64,000 nucleotides of DNA from DAIQNV01 sp038748775 (GCA_038748775.1 JBCDIT010000008.1:124001-188000), one strand, 5' to 3'; numbered from the stretch's first letter, positions 28,428 to 37,289 are shown. The notes: generated from the letters alone by a model not told the origin. Numbers and translations: made by a program.

Positions 28428-29978
28428 TCAGGATCCATCCTCGGTCGGCGAGCGTCCGTTTGTCCAGCGGCCCAACCTGCGGTCGACACCCGGTGACGCC
28501 TCTTCGGCCGGATCTGCCGGCTCACCCGAAGAACCGGCGCCGGGTCGCGGCTCCGTCCGACGGGGCGCCGCGCGAGTTACCAGACTACTCGGCTCCTCGG
28601 ACGCGGCGTCGCGCAGGTCGTCGGGGAGTGTGCCGCTCGCCTCGTCACCGGCGGGCAGTTCACGCGGCGTCCGCCGATCATCCTCGGCCGCCGACCGGGC
28701 GGCCGCCCTTTGGGCGTTTACGATCCTGAGCGAGGTCACGTCCCGAAGGTATGCGATCCGTGGTCGAGCGTCCGAAACATCGATGACGGCCTCGTACACC
28801 ACGCGGTGCCGAAGGGCATCGCCCCGCTCATCGTCCTCTATCGCGATCCCAAACTCATCGGCTCCCGGTTCCTGGAGGCTCTGCTCGGCGTCTTCGTCCG
28901 CGTCGCGAAATCCGGCCTCAACCCGGACCCGCCACACGGTCGTTCGCGTCGTGATCAGCGCGGCGATGGCGCCGAATTCTGGGATCGTGAGTTCCTCGGC
29001 CGCGAGGGGCCACGCCGGGCTGGCCAAGTCGGACTCGTCGAGGCGCTCCCGAGCGGTGACTAAAGCGTCGGCCTTCGTCGCATCGATACCGGGCAGGCAG
29101 GCGAGCACCTCGGGCGGCGCCCGGTTGATGTCGATCTTTCCCAGAGCAAACGGGTCGTTTGAGAATCGGACCCCGTCGAGAATCGCCCCCCACTGCTCCG
29201 CATCGGCCCCTTGTCCAACGAGCAACTCGGCGAACTCATCCATCGATTCACCCAGGTCTCCGCTGTCGACATCGCCCCCGATGGCTTCAGCAAGCTCAGA
29301 GCCGGTGCGCGCGTCCAGATCGGCCTGCTGTTCGGCGTTCCAAGGCGGACGGAGCACCACGCGTCGAAGCCCGGGCTCGACGTCGGGTGAACGCACACCG
29401 ATGGTCAACTCGGGATCGAAGGCGAACGTCGTCATGTACGACACCGGTGCCGGCGCTTCGTCGGCGCCGAACGCATCGACACTCTGCGACTCCGAGGCGT
29501 CGAAAAGCGAAGCCAACTCCGGGAGGCGTGCGACCTCCTCAACGCTCGTGAACAACGCCTCGGCCCTCGCGGCGACAATCGCGTCCGCAAACTCCGGCGT
29601 CATCCCAGGGAGCGACGCGAGCGCCTCGCTTGTCGCGGTGTTGATATCGAGTGCCGCTGATTCGGGCCTAAGCAACGCTCCGTCCTCAAACGGGACCAAA
29701 CGCACAACCCCTCTGCCCCCGAACGCCTCGTCCGGACGCCATTCTTCGGTGAGTCCGGGGTCTCCCCCTTCGAGCAACACCTCGCGCTGCTCCGCCAACT
29801 CCGATATAGCGGCCCGGACGCCCGACAACGCGAACGCCTCGGCTTGATCCCGGCGGAGCGCGCCCTCAATAAGCAACCGCTCGGCCGAGACCCTGAGGAT
29901 GAGCGTCGTCCCCGTCAACGCGGACATCGTGACGATGAGAAGCACGCTCAAGAGGATGATGCCACGCCGCCGGTTCAT
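28428..29978 (-). CDS. gspK: GspK-like minor pseudopilin
   Basis: GspK caps the pseudopilus tip. The prepilin signal is RRRG|IILLSVLLIVTMSAL with cleavage expected after Gly6; the missing Glu at +5 is characteristic of GspK. A large alpha-helical insert contains helix-hairpin-helix-like segments (INTATSEALASLPGMTPEFADAI and DINRAPPEVLACLPGI), as in GspK. The 516 residues exceed the usual 320-330, mostly through an Arg/Glu/Ser/Pro-rich C-terminal tail of about 110 residues. ATG 29978 overlaps the gspJ stop as ATGA. Confidence 0.85.
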   Translation of the reverse strand: MNRRRGIILLSVLLIVTMSALTGTTLILRVSAERLLIEGALRRDQAEAFALSGVRAAISELAEQREVLLEGGDPGLTEEWRPDEAFGGRGVVRLVPFEDGALLRPESAALDINTATSEALASLPGMTPEFADAIVAARAEALFTSVEEVARLPELASLFDASESQSVDAFGADEAPAPVSYMTTFAFDPELTIGVRSPDVEPGLRRVVLRPPWNAEQQADLDARTGSELAEAIGGDVDSGDLGESMDEFAELLVGQGADAEQWGAILDGVRFSNDPFALGKIDINRAPPEVLACLPGIDATKADALVTARERLDESDLASPAWPLAAEELTIPEFGAIAALITTRTTVWRVRVEAGFRDADEDAEQSLQEPGADEFGIAIEDDERGDALRHRVVYEAVIDVSDARPRIAYLRDVTSLRIVNAQRAAARSAAEDDRRTPRELPAGDEASGTLPDDLRDAASEEPSSLVTRAAPRRTEPRPGAGSSGEPADPAEEASPGVDRRLGRWTNGRSPTEDGS

Positions 29979-30754
29979 GGCCCACCCCTATCGATGGAAG
30001 GCGGGGAGAAATCGCCGAATTCCGGGTTGTCGATCGGCTCGCCGGCACTCGGGATAATAAAGACACGTTGGCGTGAAGGTGGCCCCAGGTCTGGCTCTTC
30101 CAAGAGAGCCGCGTCCGAGGCGACTCCGGCCCTAGGCCCGTCTGCGAAGAGATCCTCGGGGCTGCCGACGTCGGCTTCCTCGATATCGGCCTCCGGATCG
30201 GGCGGACGCCCGGCCCAGAGCCTCAACTCGACAAGCATCGGCAACTGGCCGGCGCTCACACTGTTGAACGAATCCGACCAGCGGTCGCCGTCGTGGTAGC
30301 GAAGCCGGACGTCACGCAGGTTTTCCAGAATCGGATCCGAGCCCTCTCGCGAGCCGAACCCGCCCCAGGCGCTCGCGCTCAAGGTGCCCGACTCAGCGTC
30401 GAATCGGATCTGAGACACCCGGACATCCCCCCTCGGTGACGCGTTGTCGGCATCCACGCCGATGACGGCCCTCGACCGCACCGTGATCTCGGTCGAAGAC
30501 CCGGACAGCCCGGGCATCGGTTTGCCACTCTCGTCGACAGCAGAGACGACGGCGCCGGCAAGGGCACTCTGAAGATGATCGAAGAGCACCGAGCTGGCTC
30601 CCGCCGCCGAGGTCTCTTCCAGAACCCGACTCCGACGATCGAGCAACTCGAAGAGGAACGTGTATATCGAAGCAGAGAGCGCCACGATCAACCCGAGCGC
30701 GAGGAGGACCTCGAGCAATGAGAACGCCCGACGTTGCGTCGTCGCACGGCTCAT
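29975..30754 (-). CDS. gspJ: GspJ-like minor pseudopilin
   Basis: This is a minor pseudopilin of the tip complex. The N-terminus RRAFSLLEVLLALGLIVAL is a class III prepilin signal with Glu at +5 and Ala rather than Gly at -1 (Ala10). The fold-region segment VRLRYHDGDRWSDSF is typical of GspJ. The last 70 residues are acidic and proline-rich. At 259 residues it is slightly longer than usual. It overlaps gspI and gspK by 4 nt on each side, so the genes are probably co-translated. The I/J naming follows gene order and length. Confidence 0.82.
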   Translation of the reverse strand: MSRATTQRRAFSLLEVLLALGLIVALSASIYTFLFELLDRRSRVLEETSAAGASSVLFDHLQSALAGAVVSAVDESGKPMPGLSGSSTEITVRSRAVIGVDADNASPRGDVRVSQIRFDAESGTLSASAWGGFGSREGSDPILENLRDVRLRYHDGDRWSDSFNSVSAGQLPMLVELRLWAGRPPDPEADIEEADVGSPEDLFADGPRAGVASDAALLEEPDLGPPSRQRVFIIPSAGEPIDNPEFGDFSPPSIDRGGP

Positions 30755-31236
30755 TCGGGTCCCCCCTCCGCCGGGGCACGCTCGGCCTCGACTGCGACGA
30801 GTTGCACGAGGGTGTACACCGGCGCCCGCGGTCCGGCGTCCGCGCCGAAACCCATCGCAATCCCAGCGCTCGGAGCATCGCGGAGCACCGAGATCGAAAC
30901 AAGCGAGAGCCCCTCGAAGTCACTCCGGTTGGTCTCGATTTCGAGCGACCAGGTGTCCCCGAGTTCGGGCGACATGTCGATACCCCCGCTGTCGAGGTCG
31001 TCGTCGTTGAAAAGCCCGCCCTCGGGGACCGGCCCGCTCAACGTGTTGACGTCATAAAGACCGGCTTCGATCGCGGCCATCGCAGAGTGTGCAAGATCGG
31101 CCGCCTCGAGGCGCTCGCGGCTGTCGTCGAGCCTCTCGATCGCGTCGCCGACGATGGTCAAAATCGTCAGTCCGGCCATGACGAACAACGCAAGGCTCAG
31201 GAGCACTTCGAGGAGCAACGCGCCGCGCCGGGTCAT
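30751..31236 (-). CDS. gspI: GspI-like minor pseudopilin
   Basis: This is a minor pseudopilin with the short leader MTRRG and cleavage before ALLLEVLLSLALF, Glu at +5. The 161-residue length, a little longer than usual GspI, and its position between gspH and gspJ match GspI. The C-terminal half is acidic with one weak strand pattern (DTWSLEIETNRSDFEGLSLV). ATG 31236 overlaps the gspH stop as ATGA. Confidence 0.8.
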   Translation of the reverse strand: MTRRGALLLEVLLSLALFVMAGLTILTIVGDAIERLDDSRERLEAADLAHSAMAAIEAGLYDVNTLSGPVPEGGLFNDDDLDSGGIDMSPELGDTWSLEIETNRSDFEGLSLVSISVLRDAPSAGIAMGFGADAGPRAPVYTLVQLVAVEAERAPAEGGPE

Positions 31237-32075
31237 CCGTCGTTCTCCGGCGTCCGGGCCGATTCTTGCTCGCCAACAGCACTGTCGATCAGGACCTCAG
31301 GGTCTCGGTTCACCGGCCGCCTCGAGCGTCTGTCGGTCGGGGGCGGCTCGATGAGATCCGACTCGGTTTCTTCGTCGGGCTCGAATCCATCGGCGAGCTG
31401 CGTGTTCGATGCCACGGAGACAAGGGCCAAGCCGGACCACGCGTCCACGTTGAGCAGCGCGACGCGTCCCTGTTCGGAAACGACCGACGCCCCGGGCGAG
31501 ATCGCGATCGCTCCGTCGGACAACACGACCGCCAGAGTGATCTCTTCGCCTGCGTCGTCTTGGGCGGACCGGTTCGATTCACCGGCCCCCGATTCGTCGC
31601 CCCCCGGTGCCGACCCGGGCTCATCGGAGCCGCCCGAGCGCTCGACGCGCACCGAGCGCGGCAGCGTCAACAACAGCTTGCCGGTGACTTCATTGACGAG
31701 ATCCGACGGCAGGGCCGCGTCCGGCAAGGGGAACTCGTTCCCCGCCGCGTCGAAGACGCTGTCGCCAATGGTGATCTCCTCTGATGTTGAAGCGTCGAGC
31801 CAAGCGGCGGTCGGATCTTCGTCCGGACCGTAGAACTCGGCTGAAAGGACGAAGGGGTCGCGCACGCTCGAACGCGACGCGACGATCCTCATCGCCGTGC
31901 CTTCGCGCCGCGCGAGAGCCTGCGCCTCGCGGAGCACCGCCTCGACTTGAACCGTTGCTTCATCGAACGAGAGCGGGGCCACCCGGGAGAGAATCGCCGG
32001 GAGAACAAGCGCACTCGCCGCTGCGATCAATGCGAGCGTGACCAAGACTTCAAGGAGTGTCAGGCCTCGGCGCAC
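31233..32075 (-). CDS. gspH: GspH-like minor pseudopilin (GTG start)
   Basis: This is a minor pseudopilin. I place the start at GTG 32075, giving MRRG|LTLLEVLVTLALI, a perfect short prepilin leader with Glu at +5. The open frame continues upstream to 32342 but that part overlaps gspG in another frame and reads as Arg/Ser/Thr-rich noise. The 280-residue product is longer than typical GspH: two acidic, Ser/Gly/Pro-rich insertions (near residues 140-170 and 225-280) account for most of the difference. AAGGG lies upstream of the GTG within the 22-bp gap after gspG. Confidence 0.8.
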   Translation of the reverse strand: MRRGLTLLEVLVTLALIAAASALVLPAILSRVAPLSFDEATVQVEAVLREAQALARREGTAMRIVASRSSVRDPFVLSAEFYGPDEDPTAAWLDASTSEEITIGDSVFDAAGNEFPLPDAALPSDLVNEVTGKLLLTLPRSVRVERSGGSDEPGSAPGGDESGAGESNRSAQDDAGEEITLAVVLSDGAIAISPGASVVSEQGRVALLNVDAWSGLALVSVASNTQLADGFEPDEETESDLIEPPPTDRRSRRPVNRDPEVLIDSAVGEQESARTPENDG

Positions 32076-32097
32076 GACGAGGGCCCTTCGATCGGGG

Positions 32098-32610
32098 TCA
32101 GGGGGAAGGCGGCGGGGCGAGCAACTCGGAATCGAACTCTCCGTCTTCGCCGGCCGCGTTCGCCCACGAGGTAATGTCGTCCTCGGTGTCTTCTTCACCG
32201 TCCGGGCCGTTCGACCAGAGATCGAAGTCCTGGCCGTACTCGCTCTCCGAGCGGTAGCCCCACTCGTTGCCCCAGCGGTCGGTCGGGATCGGCTCGCGGA
32301 GATACGCCTCCCACTTCGCTTCCTCGGCCTCGTCTTCGACATCCAGGAGCGAACTGTCCCAGAGCACGGCGACGCCTTCGTCGTCGGTCGGGAAGCGCTC
32401 GAAGTCGAGGCGGAAGAACTCCATGGCTTTCTCGATGTTGTTCAGGTCGGTCTCGGCCAGCTTGAGCTTGGCCTCATCCTGGCGGCCGAAGATCGCGACA
32501 CCCACGAGCCCGCTGAGCGCGAGCACGATGACAAGGACGATCAAGACTTCGATGAGGGTGAAAGCGCCACGGCTGGTGCGAACGGATCGGGCGAGGCGTG
32601 TTTCAGGCAT
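32098..32610 (-). CDS. gspG: Major pseudopilin GspG
   Basis: GspG forms the shaft of the pseudopilus. The leader ends at Gly15 before AFTLIEVLIVLVIV with Glu at +5. The body has the GspG signature: AETDLNNIEKAMEFFRLD, FPTDDEG, PIPTDRWGNEWGY and the Ca2+-loop region DLWSNGPDGEEDTEDDI. The mature protein is about 155 residues, slightly longer than usual because of an acidic, Pro-ended tail. It is the first of the tightly packed pseudopilin genes. Confidence 0.93.
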   Translation of the reverse strand: MPETRLARSVRTSRGAFTLIEVLIVLVIVLALSGLVGVAIFGRQDEAKLKLAETDLNNIEKAMEFFRLDFERFPTDDEGVAVLWDSSLLDVEDEAEEAKWEAYLREPIPTDRWGNEWGYRSESEYGQDFDLWSNGPDGEEDTEDDITSWANAAGEDGEFDSELLAPPPSP

Positions 32611-32704
32611 GAGGGTCCCCAGGCGTTCGGGTTCTTTGGGCCGCCGTCCGTGGCAGCAGTCTCACGAAATCGTACCGACCACCGGGGGCGAAAGCGTGCC
32701 GCCG

Positions 32705-32731
32705 ACAATAAACAAAAACCGATCATGCCAA
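32705..32731 (-). promoter_or_regulatory. Candidate promoter ahead of gspG
   Basis: The 143-bp gspF-gspG gap is the largest between secretion genes other than that before the secretin. On the minus strand it contains TTGGCA (32731-32726), a 15-nt AT-rich spacer and TATTGT (32710-32705). The spacing is short of the ideal 17, so this is a weak candidate for a separate start for the high-copy pseudopilin message. Confidence 0.25.
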
Positions 32732-32753
32732 GCGTGTCTGGAAACCCCGAGGC

Positions 32754-33935
32754 TTAGACGTCGGCCGTGATCTTCGTCATTGGCAGTATGAGCGCGATCG
32801 CGATCGTTCCCACGCTCAGCGCGATCGCGATCAGCATGATCGGCTCGATGAGGCGGACGAGGGTCGCGAGCAGTCTGTCGATGCGCCGTTCGATCGTCTC
32901 CGCAACGTTGAGCAGAACCTGATCGATGTTCCCCGCCGCTTCCCCGACCGCGATCATCTCGATGACGTCCTCGGGAAACAACCCGCTCTTCGCGAGCGGT
33001 GAGGCGAGCGAATCACCTCCTCGGACAGCCTCCGCCGCCTCGTCGATCGCTTCTTCCATGAGGAGGTTGCCGGCCGCGTCGCGCGAGATTTTCATCGCCG
33101 TGAGCAACGGAACGCCCCCGGACTCCATCATGCCCAGCAACCGACAGAAACGCGCGCACGCGAGCTGGCGAATCAACTCACCCAACCCCGGGCTGCTGGT
33201 CTTCGCGACGATAATCGCGCGGCTCACGTCCGGACGCTTGCTCAGCCGCCAAAACACGAAGCCGACAAGCGACACGACCAACGCGGTCACCGGGCCGTAC
33301 ACGGTCACGGCATCGGAGATCCCGAACACGACTTTCGTTACGAGAGGGAGCTCGGGGATGCGTTCAAACATGGGCTCGAACAGCGGAACGAAAAACCCGA
33401 AGATGACAGCGAGCACAAGAGCCATCACCACGAGCAAAATGGTCGGGTAGGTGAGACTCCCGATGACCTTGGCCTTGAGCTCGGCCTCGGCGGTCACAAA
33501 TTTGCCGAGTTGCTCGAAGACGTCTTCAAGAAACCCGCCTTGCTCGCCGGCGCGGACCATCGCAACGTGGACCTGCGGGAAGACCCCCGGGTGATCCCCC
33601 ATCGCCTCGGAGAGTTCTGCGCCGTCGGCGACGCGATCGGCGAGATGACGGAAGGCCGTCGCGAGCGCCGGTTTGGTGCGCTGTCGGCCGAGCAGTTGCA
33701 GCGTGCGCATGACCGGAACGCCTGCACGGAGCAGATCGGCGAGTTGGGCGTACGCGGTGCCCAACGCGCGAGCCCCGACCGAGCCGCCCTTCTTCTCTTT
33801 GCGGGCTTCAACCCGGACCGGAGTGAGCCGTCTCGCCTCAAGTTCGGCCAAGACGCCGGCCTCGCTCGCCGCGGCCAGCGCACCCGATACCCGGGCGCCG
33901 GCGTTGTCCAAGGCTTGGTACTCAAACGTGGGCAC
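32754..33935 (-). CDS. gspF: Type II secretion inner-membrane platform protein GspF
   Basis: GspF is the polytopic inner-membrane protein at the base of the pseudopilus. Its start PTFEYQALDNAGARVSGALAA and the two T2SSF domains (LADLLRAGVPVMRTLQLLGRQ and ARFCRLLGMMESGGVPLLTAM) are typical. Membrane helices lie near residues 165-200, 205-235 and 360-388. The 393-residue length is normal. The start is GTG 33935 with no clear Shine-Dalgarno sequence. Confidence 0.95.
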   Translation of the reverse strand: MPTFEYQALDNAGARVSGALAAASEAGVLAELEARRLTPVRVEARKEKKGGSVGARALGTAYAQLADLLRAGVPVMRTLQLLGRQRTKPALATAFRHLADRVADGAELSEAMGDHPGVFPQVHVAMVRAGEQGGFLEDVFEQLGKFVTAEAELKAKVIGSLTYPTILLVVMALVLAVIFGFFVPLFEPMFERIPELPLVTKVVFGISDAVTVYGPVTALVVSLVGFVFWRLSKRPDVSRAIIVAKTSSPGLGELIRQLACARFCRLLGMMESGGVPLLTAMKISRDAAGNLLMEEAIDEAAEAVRGGDSLASPLAKSGLFPEDVIEMIAVGEAAGNIDQVLLNVAETIERRIDRLLATLVRLIEPIMLIAIALSVGTIAIALILPMTKITADV

Positions 33936-33974
33936 GAAAACAGAGTATCGGAGACCTCGCCCTCGGGGCTCCGG

Positions 33975-34592
33975 TCAGCCTTGGAGGAGTCCATCGATCA
34001 TCGAGGTCAGTTCATCGCTCTCGGGGGCAACACCCGACTCGTAGCGGGCCACCACCTTGCCGTCGCGTCCGACGAGGAACTTGGTGAAGTTCCAGCGGGG
34101 CTCGCCCCCGACGGGAGCGGGCTGAGCCGCAAGTTGCTGAAAGAGCGGGGTCGCACCGTCGCCCTTCACGTCGACCTTGGCAAACAGCGGGAACTCGACG
34201 CCATAATTGACGCGACAGAAGTGGACAACCTCATCGTTGGTGTCGAACTCTTGTCCACCGAAGTTGTCCGACGGGAATCCCAGAACGACGAGACCGTCGG
34301 CCTTTTTGCTCTCGTAGAGCGCCTGGAGGCCGTCGTATTGGGGGGTGTACCCGCACTTGCTCGCGGTGTTGACGATCAGGATCACTTTGCCTTTGTACGT
34401 CTCGAGCGATTCGTCTTCGCCCTCGATACGGGGCAGCGTGTGGTTGAGGACATAAGCGGGATCGGCAGCGGTCTCGTGTGGGGTCATCAGGCTCTCTTCG
34501 GTTGAATCCGAGTTTGCCCCGGCGCACGCACCGAGGGTCAACGCGGCAAGGGAGAGAAGGACGCTTGCAACCAATGGGCGGCGATCGTTCAT
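33975..34592 (-). CDS. Lipoprotein glutathione/thioredoxin-type peroxidase
   Basis: This peroxidase of the GPx family reduces hydroperoxides. Catalytic residues Cys80 (NTASKCGYT), Gln114 (FPSDNFGGQE), Trp167 and Asn168 (RWNFTKF) are all present, and Cys126 (HFCRVNYG) matches the resolving cysteine of thioredoxin-dependent members. The enzyme uses Cys, not selenocysteine. A lipobox LGAC at Cys23 indicates a lipid-anchored envelope form, whereas most GPx are soluble. ATG 34592 has AGGAG 9 nt upstream; an in-frame extension to 34664 overlaps the divergent gene and is rejected. Confidence 0.93.
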   Translation of the reverse strand: MNDRRPLVASVLLSLAALTLGACAGANSDSTEESLMTPHETAADPAYVLNHTLPRIEGEDESLETYKGKVILIVNTASKCGYTPQYDGLQALYESKKADGLVVLGFPSDNFGGQEFDTNDEVVHFCRVNYGVEFPLFAKVDVKGDGATPLFQQLAAQPAPVGGEPRWNFTKFLVGRDGKVVARYESGVAPESDELTSMIDGLLQG

Positions 34593-34613
34593 CTGGAGTG
34601 GCTCCTGAGGCGA

Positions 34614-35474
34614 ATGGCGACTGTGATGGACCGTAGCATCTCCACGATGGGCGATACCCCGCAAGCTCGATCCGAAGTCGTTCTACGCCGGACTGTGCGG
34701 ATGTGCATCAGTCCTGACGCTTCGCCGGATGAGCCCCCGAAGGGTGTCAACGGATACGCCGGCACCCCGCCGATGCGAGGCCTGGGCCGGTACTACGCGT
34801 TTGATATCGAGGCGAGGGGTACGCCGGATGCCGTCAGCGGATATCTCGTCGACATCAAGGCGATCGATCGCGCGGTCAGGACCGTCGTGTATCCCGAGTT
34901 GGTCCGGGCGTGCCGAGACGCACCATCGAGCGATCCGGGCGGCTTGCTTCGCGAGTGGATTTCTCGAATCGCCAGCGCGTTGCGCCCGGTGACGCTCCGA
35001 TCGGCCCGATGGTGGCTCACGCCGACCTATTCAGTCGCCCTGGAGAATCTCGACATGAATGACGTCCGACCGGTCCTGCTGCGCCAGCGATTCGACTTTG
35101 CCGCGGCCCATCGCCTCCACACGGCCGGTCTCTCCGACGAAGATAATCGCATTTTGTTCGGAAAATGCAACAATGCCAATGGCCACGGTCACAACTACCA
35201 GATCGAGCCATGCGTCGCAGTAGGCCAAGATTCGGTGTTTTCCCTGGCCCAGCTCGAGGCGCTCACCGAGGAAGTGGTGATCTCCCGCTTCGACCACACC
35301 CACCTGAACATCGACACGCCCGATTTCGGCCCCGACGGCGTCAACCCGAGCGTCGAGAACATCGCCCGCGTGAGCTTCGAGCGGCTCGGGCCGGCCATCT
35401 CCTCGGCCGGCGCAGAACTCGTGTCGGTGACGGTCTGGGAGACGGACCGCACGTGCTGCACGTACCCCGGGTAA
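34614..35474 (+). CDS. 6-pyruvoyl-tetrahydropterin / 6-carboxytetrahydropterin synthase-like protein with two half-domains
   Basis: This belongs to the PTPS/QueD family, which acts on dihydroneopterin triphosphate in queuosine or pterin synthesis. The C-terminal half (from about residue 155) has the zinc histidines FAAAHRLH and NGHGHNY, the catalytic-type cysteine in FGKCNNANG, and FDHTHLN. The N-terminal half (GLGRYYAFDIEARGTPDAVSGYLVDIKAIDRAV) keeps the fold pattern but lacks these ligands, so it looks like a degenerate copy. The start is uncertain: ATG 34614, 34626 and 34647 are in frame; the conserved part begins near VVLRRTVRM, which favours 34647. Confidence 0.85.
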   Translation: MATVMDRSISTMGDTPQARSEVVLRRTVRMCISPDASPDEPPKGVNGYAGTPPMRGLGRYYAFDIEARGTPDAVSGYLVDIKAIDRAVRTVVYPELVRACRDAPSSDPGGLLREWISRIASALRPVTLRSARWWLTPTYSVALENLDMNDVRPVLLRQRFDFAAAHRLHTAGLSDEDNRILFGKCNNANGHGHNYQIEPCVAVGQDSVFSLAQLEALTEEVVISRFDHTHLNIDTPDFGPDGVNPSVENIARVSFERLGPAISSAGAELVSVTVWETDRTCCTYPG

Positions 35475-35509
35475 CGCCCCCGGAACCGCGCTAAATCACG
35501 GTTCGGGCG
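35475..35509 (+). terminator. Hairpin after the pterin synthase gene
   Basis: Starting at the base after the stop codon, CGCCC and GAACCG pair with CGGTTC and GGGCG around the loop CGCTAAATCA, with three unpaired bases on the left arm. There is no long T tract, only TTCTGG, so it is a possible weak or factor-dependent terminator. Confidence 0.45.
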
Positions 35510-35589
35510 TTCTGGCCACGCTGACGGGGAAGGCCGATACGAGAAAGAGACGATGGGGTTTGGTCGTTGGGACGTAGACTGGTTGAGCT

Positions 35590-37269
35590 ATGGGCATTGG
35601 GGTGATCCTCGAAGAACACGGTCTGATCTCCGGCGAGCAGCTCGATCGGGCGATCGATGAGCAGCGTCGAACCGGCGAGCGCCTCGATCGTGTCTTGGTC
35701 CGGCTCGGGTTCGTCAGCCGAGACGACGTGCTCCGGGCTTTGGGTGATCAGTTCCAGATGACGGTTGTCGATCTCGCAACGATCGTTGTCGAGCGTGATG
35801 TTCTCGAGACGCTGCCGGCCCAGCTGGTGTACAAGCAGCGATGCGTCCCGATCGATCGCGAGAACGGGTCGCTTGTCGTCGCGACGTCGGACCCGTTCGA
35901 ACTCACGGCACTCGATGAGCTCAAGCTTCTGACCGGGCTCTCGATTGAGTTGGTGCTCGCCGACGAAGACGAACTTCACAAGTTCATTCGCGCCCACTAC
36001 GGCGTTGGCGGCGACACACTCGACGAGATGGCCGATAGCGCCGAGGCCGACCTCGAGGCCTCGGACACGAACGATGAAGTTGAGCAAGCCCAGCAAGCCG
36101 GCGTCATCAAGCTGGTCAATGACCTGCTGATCGAGGCGGTCAGCGAGCGTGCGACGGACGTCCACATCGAGCCCTACGAAGACGAACTCGCGGTCCGCTA
36201 CCGCATCGACGGCGTCCTCCAGCGGGCGAATACGCCTTCGACGATTCATCGATATGCCGGTGCGATCATCAGCCGCCTGAAGATCATGGCCAGCCTCAAC
36301 ATCGCGGAGAAGCGCGTCCCACAGGACGGCCGAATCACGTTCAACTACCGCAACGATCAAGGCCGCCTCGAGGAATTCGACCTCCGAGTCAGCGTTATCC
36401 CGATGCTCTTCGGAGAGGGCGTTGTGCTCCGCGTGCTGAACAAGACCGCGGTGCTGATGGACCTCGACGATTTGGGCATGCCGTCGGCGGTTCTTGACCC
36501 TTGGGACGGACTGATCACGAAGCCCCACGGCATCGTACTCGTCACCGGACCGACCGGATCGGGGAAGTCGACGACGCTCTACGCGAGCCTCAACCGAATC
36601 GTGACCGACGAGGTCAAGGTGATCACGGTCGAGGATCCGGTTGAGTACCACGTCCCGGGCGTCAACCAGATCCAGGTCAATACCAAGGTCGGGCTGTCGT
36701 TCTCCGCCGGGCTCCGATCGATTTTGCGCCACGACCCCGACGCCGTGATGGTCGGTGAAATCCGCGACAAGGAGACCGCTGAAACGGCGGTCCAAGCGTC
36801 GCTCACCGGGCACGTCGTCTTCAGCACACTCCACACCAACGACGCCCCGGGCGCTGTGACACGCCTTATCGACATGGGTGTCGAGCCCTTTCTGATCGCG
36901 AGTTCGGTCGAGGGTGTGTTGGCACAGCGGCTCGTCCGACGCGTCTGCGAACACTGTGCGACCCGCTACGAACCGGAGCCGGGCGACCTGCCCGACGACT
37001 TCAGACTCAGGCCAGGCCAGACGCTGACCAAGGGGGAAGGGTGCCGTGCGTGCCGCGGCACCGGGTACCGAGGCCGCCTCGGCGTGTACGAGCTATTGCG
37101 GATGGACCACGAGCTCCGCGAGATGGTCATGCAACGCGTCAACGCCCCGGCGATCGCGGCGAGGGCGCTCGAACTCGGTCACCTGACGACGCTCCGCCAG
37201 GACGGGTACGCCAAGGTCATCGACGGCAAGACCACGATGGCCGAGGTCGCCCGGGCGCTGAGCACGTGA
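35590..37269 (+). CDS. gspE: Type II secretion ATPase GspE
   Basis: GspE is the hexameric cytoplasmic ATPase that drives pseudopilus assembly. The 559-residue protein has an N-terminal T2SSE_N domain (LEEHGLISGEQLDRAIDEQR), the N2E region (ERATDVHIEPYEDELAVRYRIDG), Walker A GPTGSGKST at 320-328, the Asp box VITVEDPVEYHVPG, a Walker B region with VMVGEIRDKETAETAVQASL, and a zinc motif CEHC (near 454) paired with CRAC (near 484). It lies on the strand opposite to all other gsp genes, about 1.6 kb upstream of gspF. Confidence 0.96.
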   Translation: MGIGVILEEHGLISGEQLDRAIDEQRRTGERLDRVLVRLGFVSRDDVLRALGDQFQMTVVDLATIVVERDVLETLPAQLVYKQRCVPIDRENGSLVVATSDPFELTALDELKLLTGLSIELVLADEDELHKFIRAHYGVGGDTLDEMADSAEADLEASDTNDEVEQAQQAGVIKLVNDLLIEAVSERATDVHIEPYEDELAVRYRIDGVLQRANTPSTIHRYAGAIISRLKIMASLNIAEKRVPQDGRITFNYRNDQGRLEEFDLRVSVIPMLFGEGVVLRVLNKTAVLMDLDDLGMPSAVLDPWDGLITKPHGIVLVTGPTGSGKSTTLYASLNRIVTDEVKVITVEDPVEYHVPGVNQIQVNTKVGLSFSAGLRSILRHDPDAVMVGEIRDKETAETAVQASLTGHVVFSTLHTNDAPGAVTRLIDMGVEPFLIASSVEGVLAQRLVRRVCEHCATRYEPEPGDLPDDFRLRPGQTLTKGEGCRACRGTGYRGRLGVYELLRMDHELREMVMQRVNAPAIAARALELGHLTTLRQDGYAKVIDGKTTMAEVARALST

Positions 37270-37289
37270 GGCCGTCCTCGGTCTGTCAT

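Noticed and set aside
31784..32342. Open frames opposite and upstream of gspH and gspG
   Set aside because: They are explained as shadows of the pseudopilin genes; only the GTG-started frame yields a prepilin leader.
37041..37289. Upstream extension of the glycosyltransferase into gspE
   Set aside because: The extension overlaps conserved GspE sequence in another frame. The family's N-terminal motif begins right after ATG 37305.
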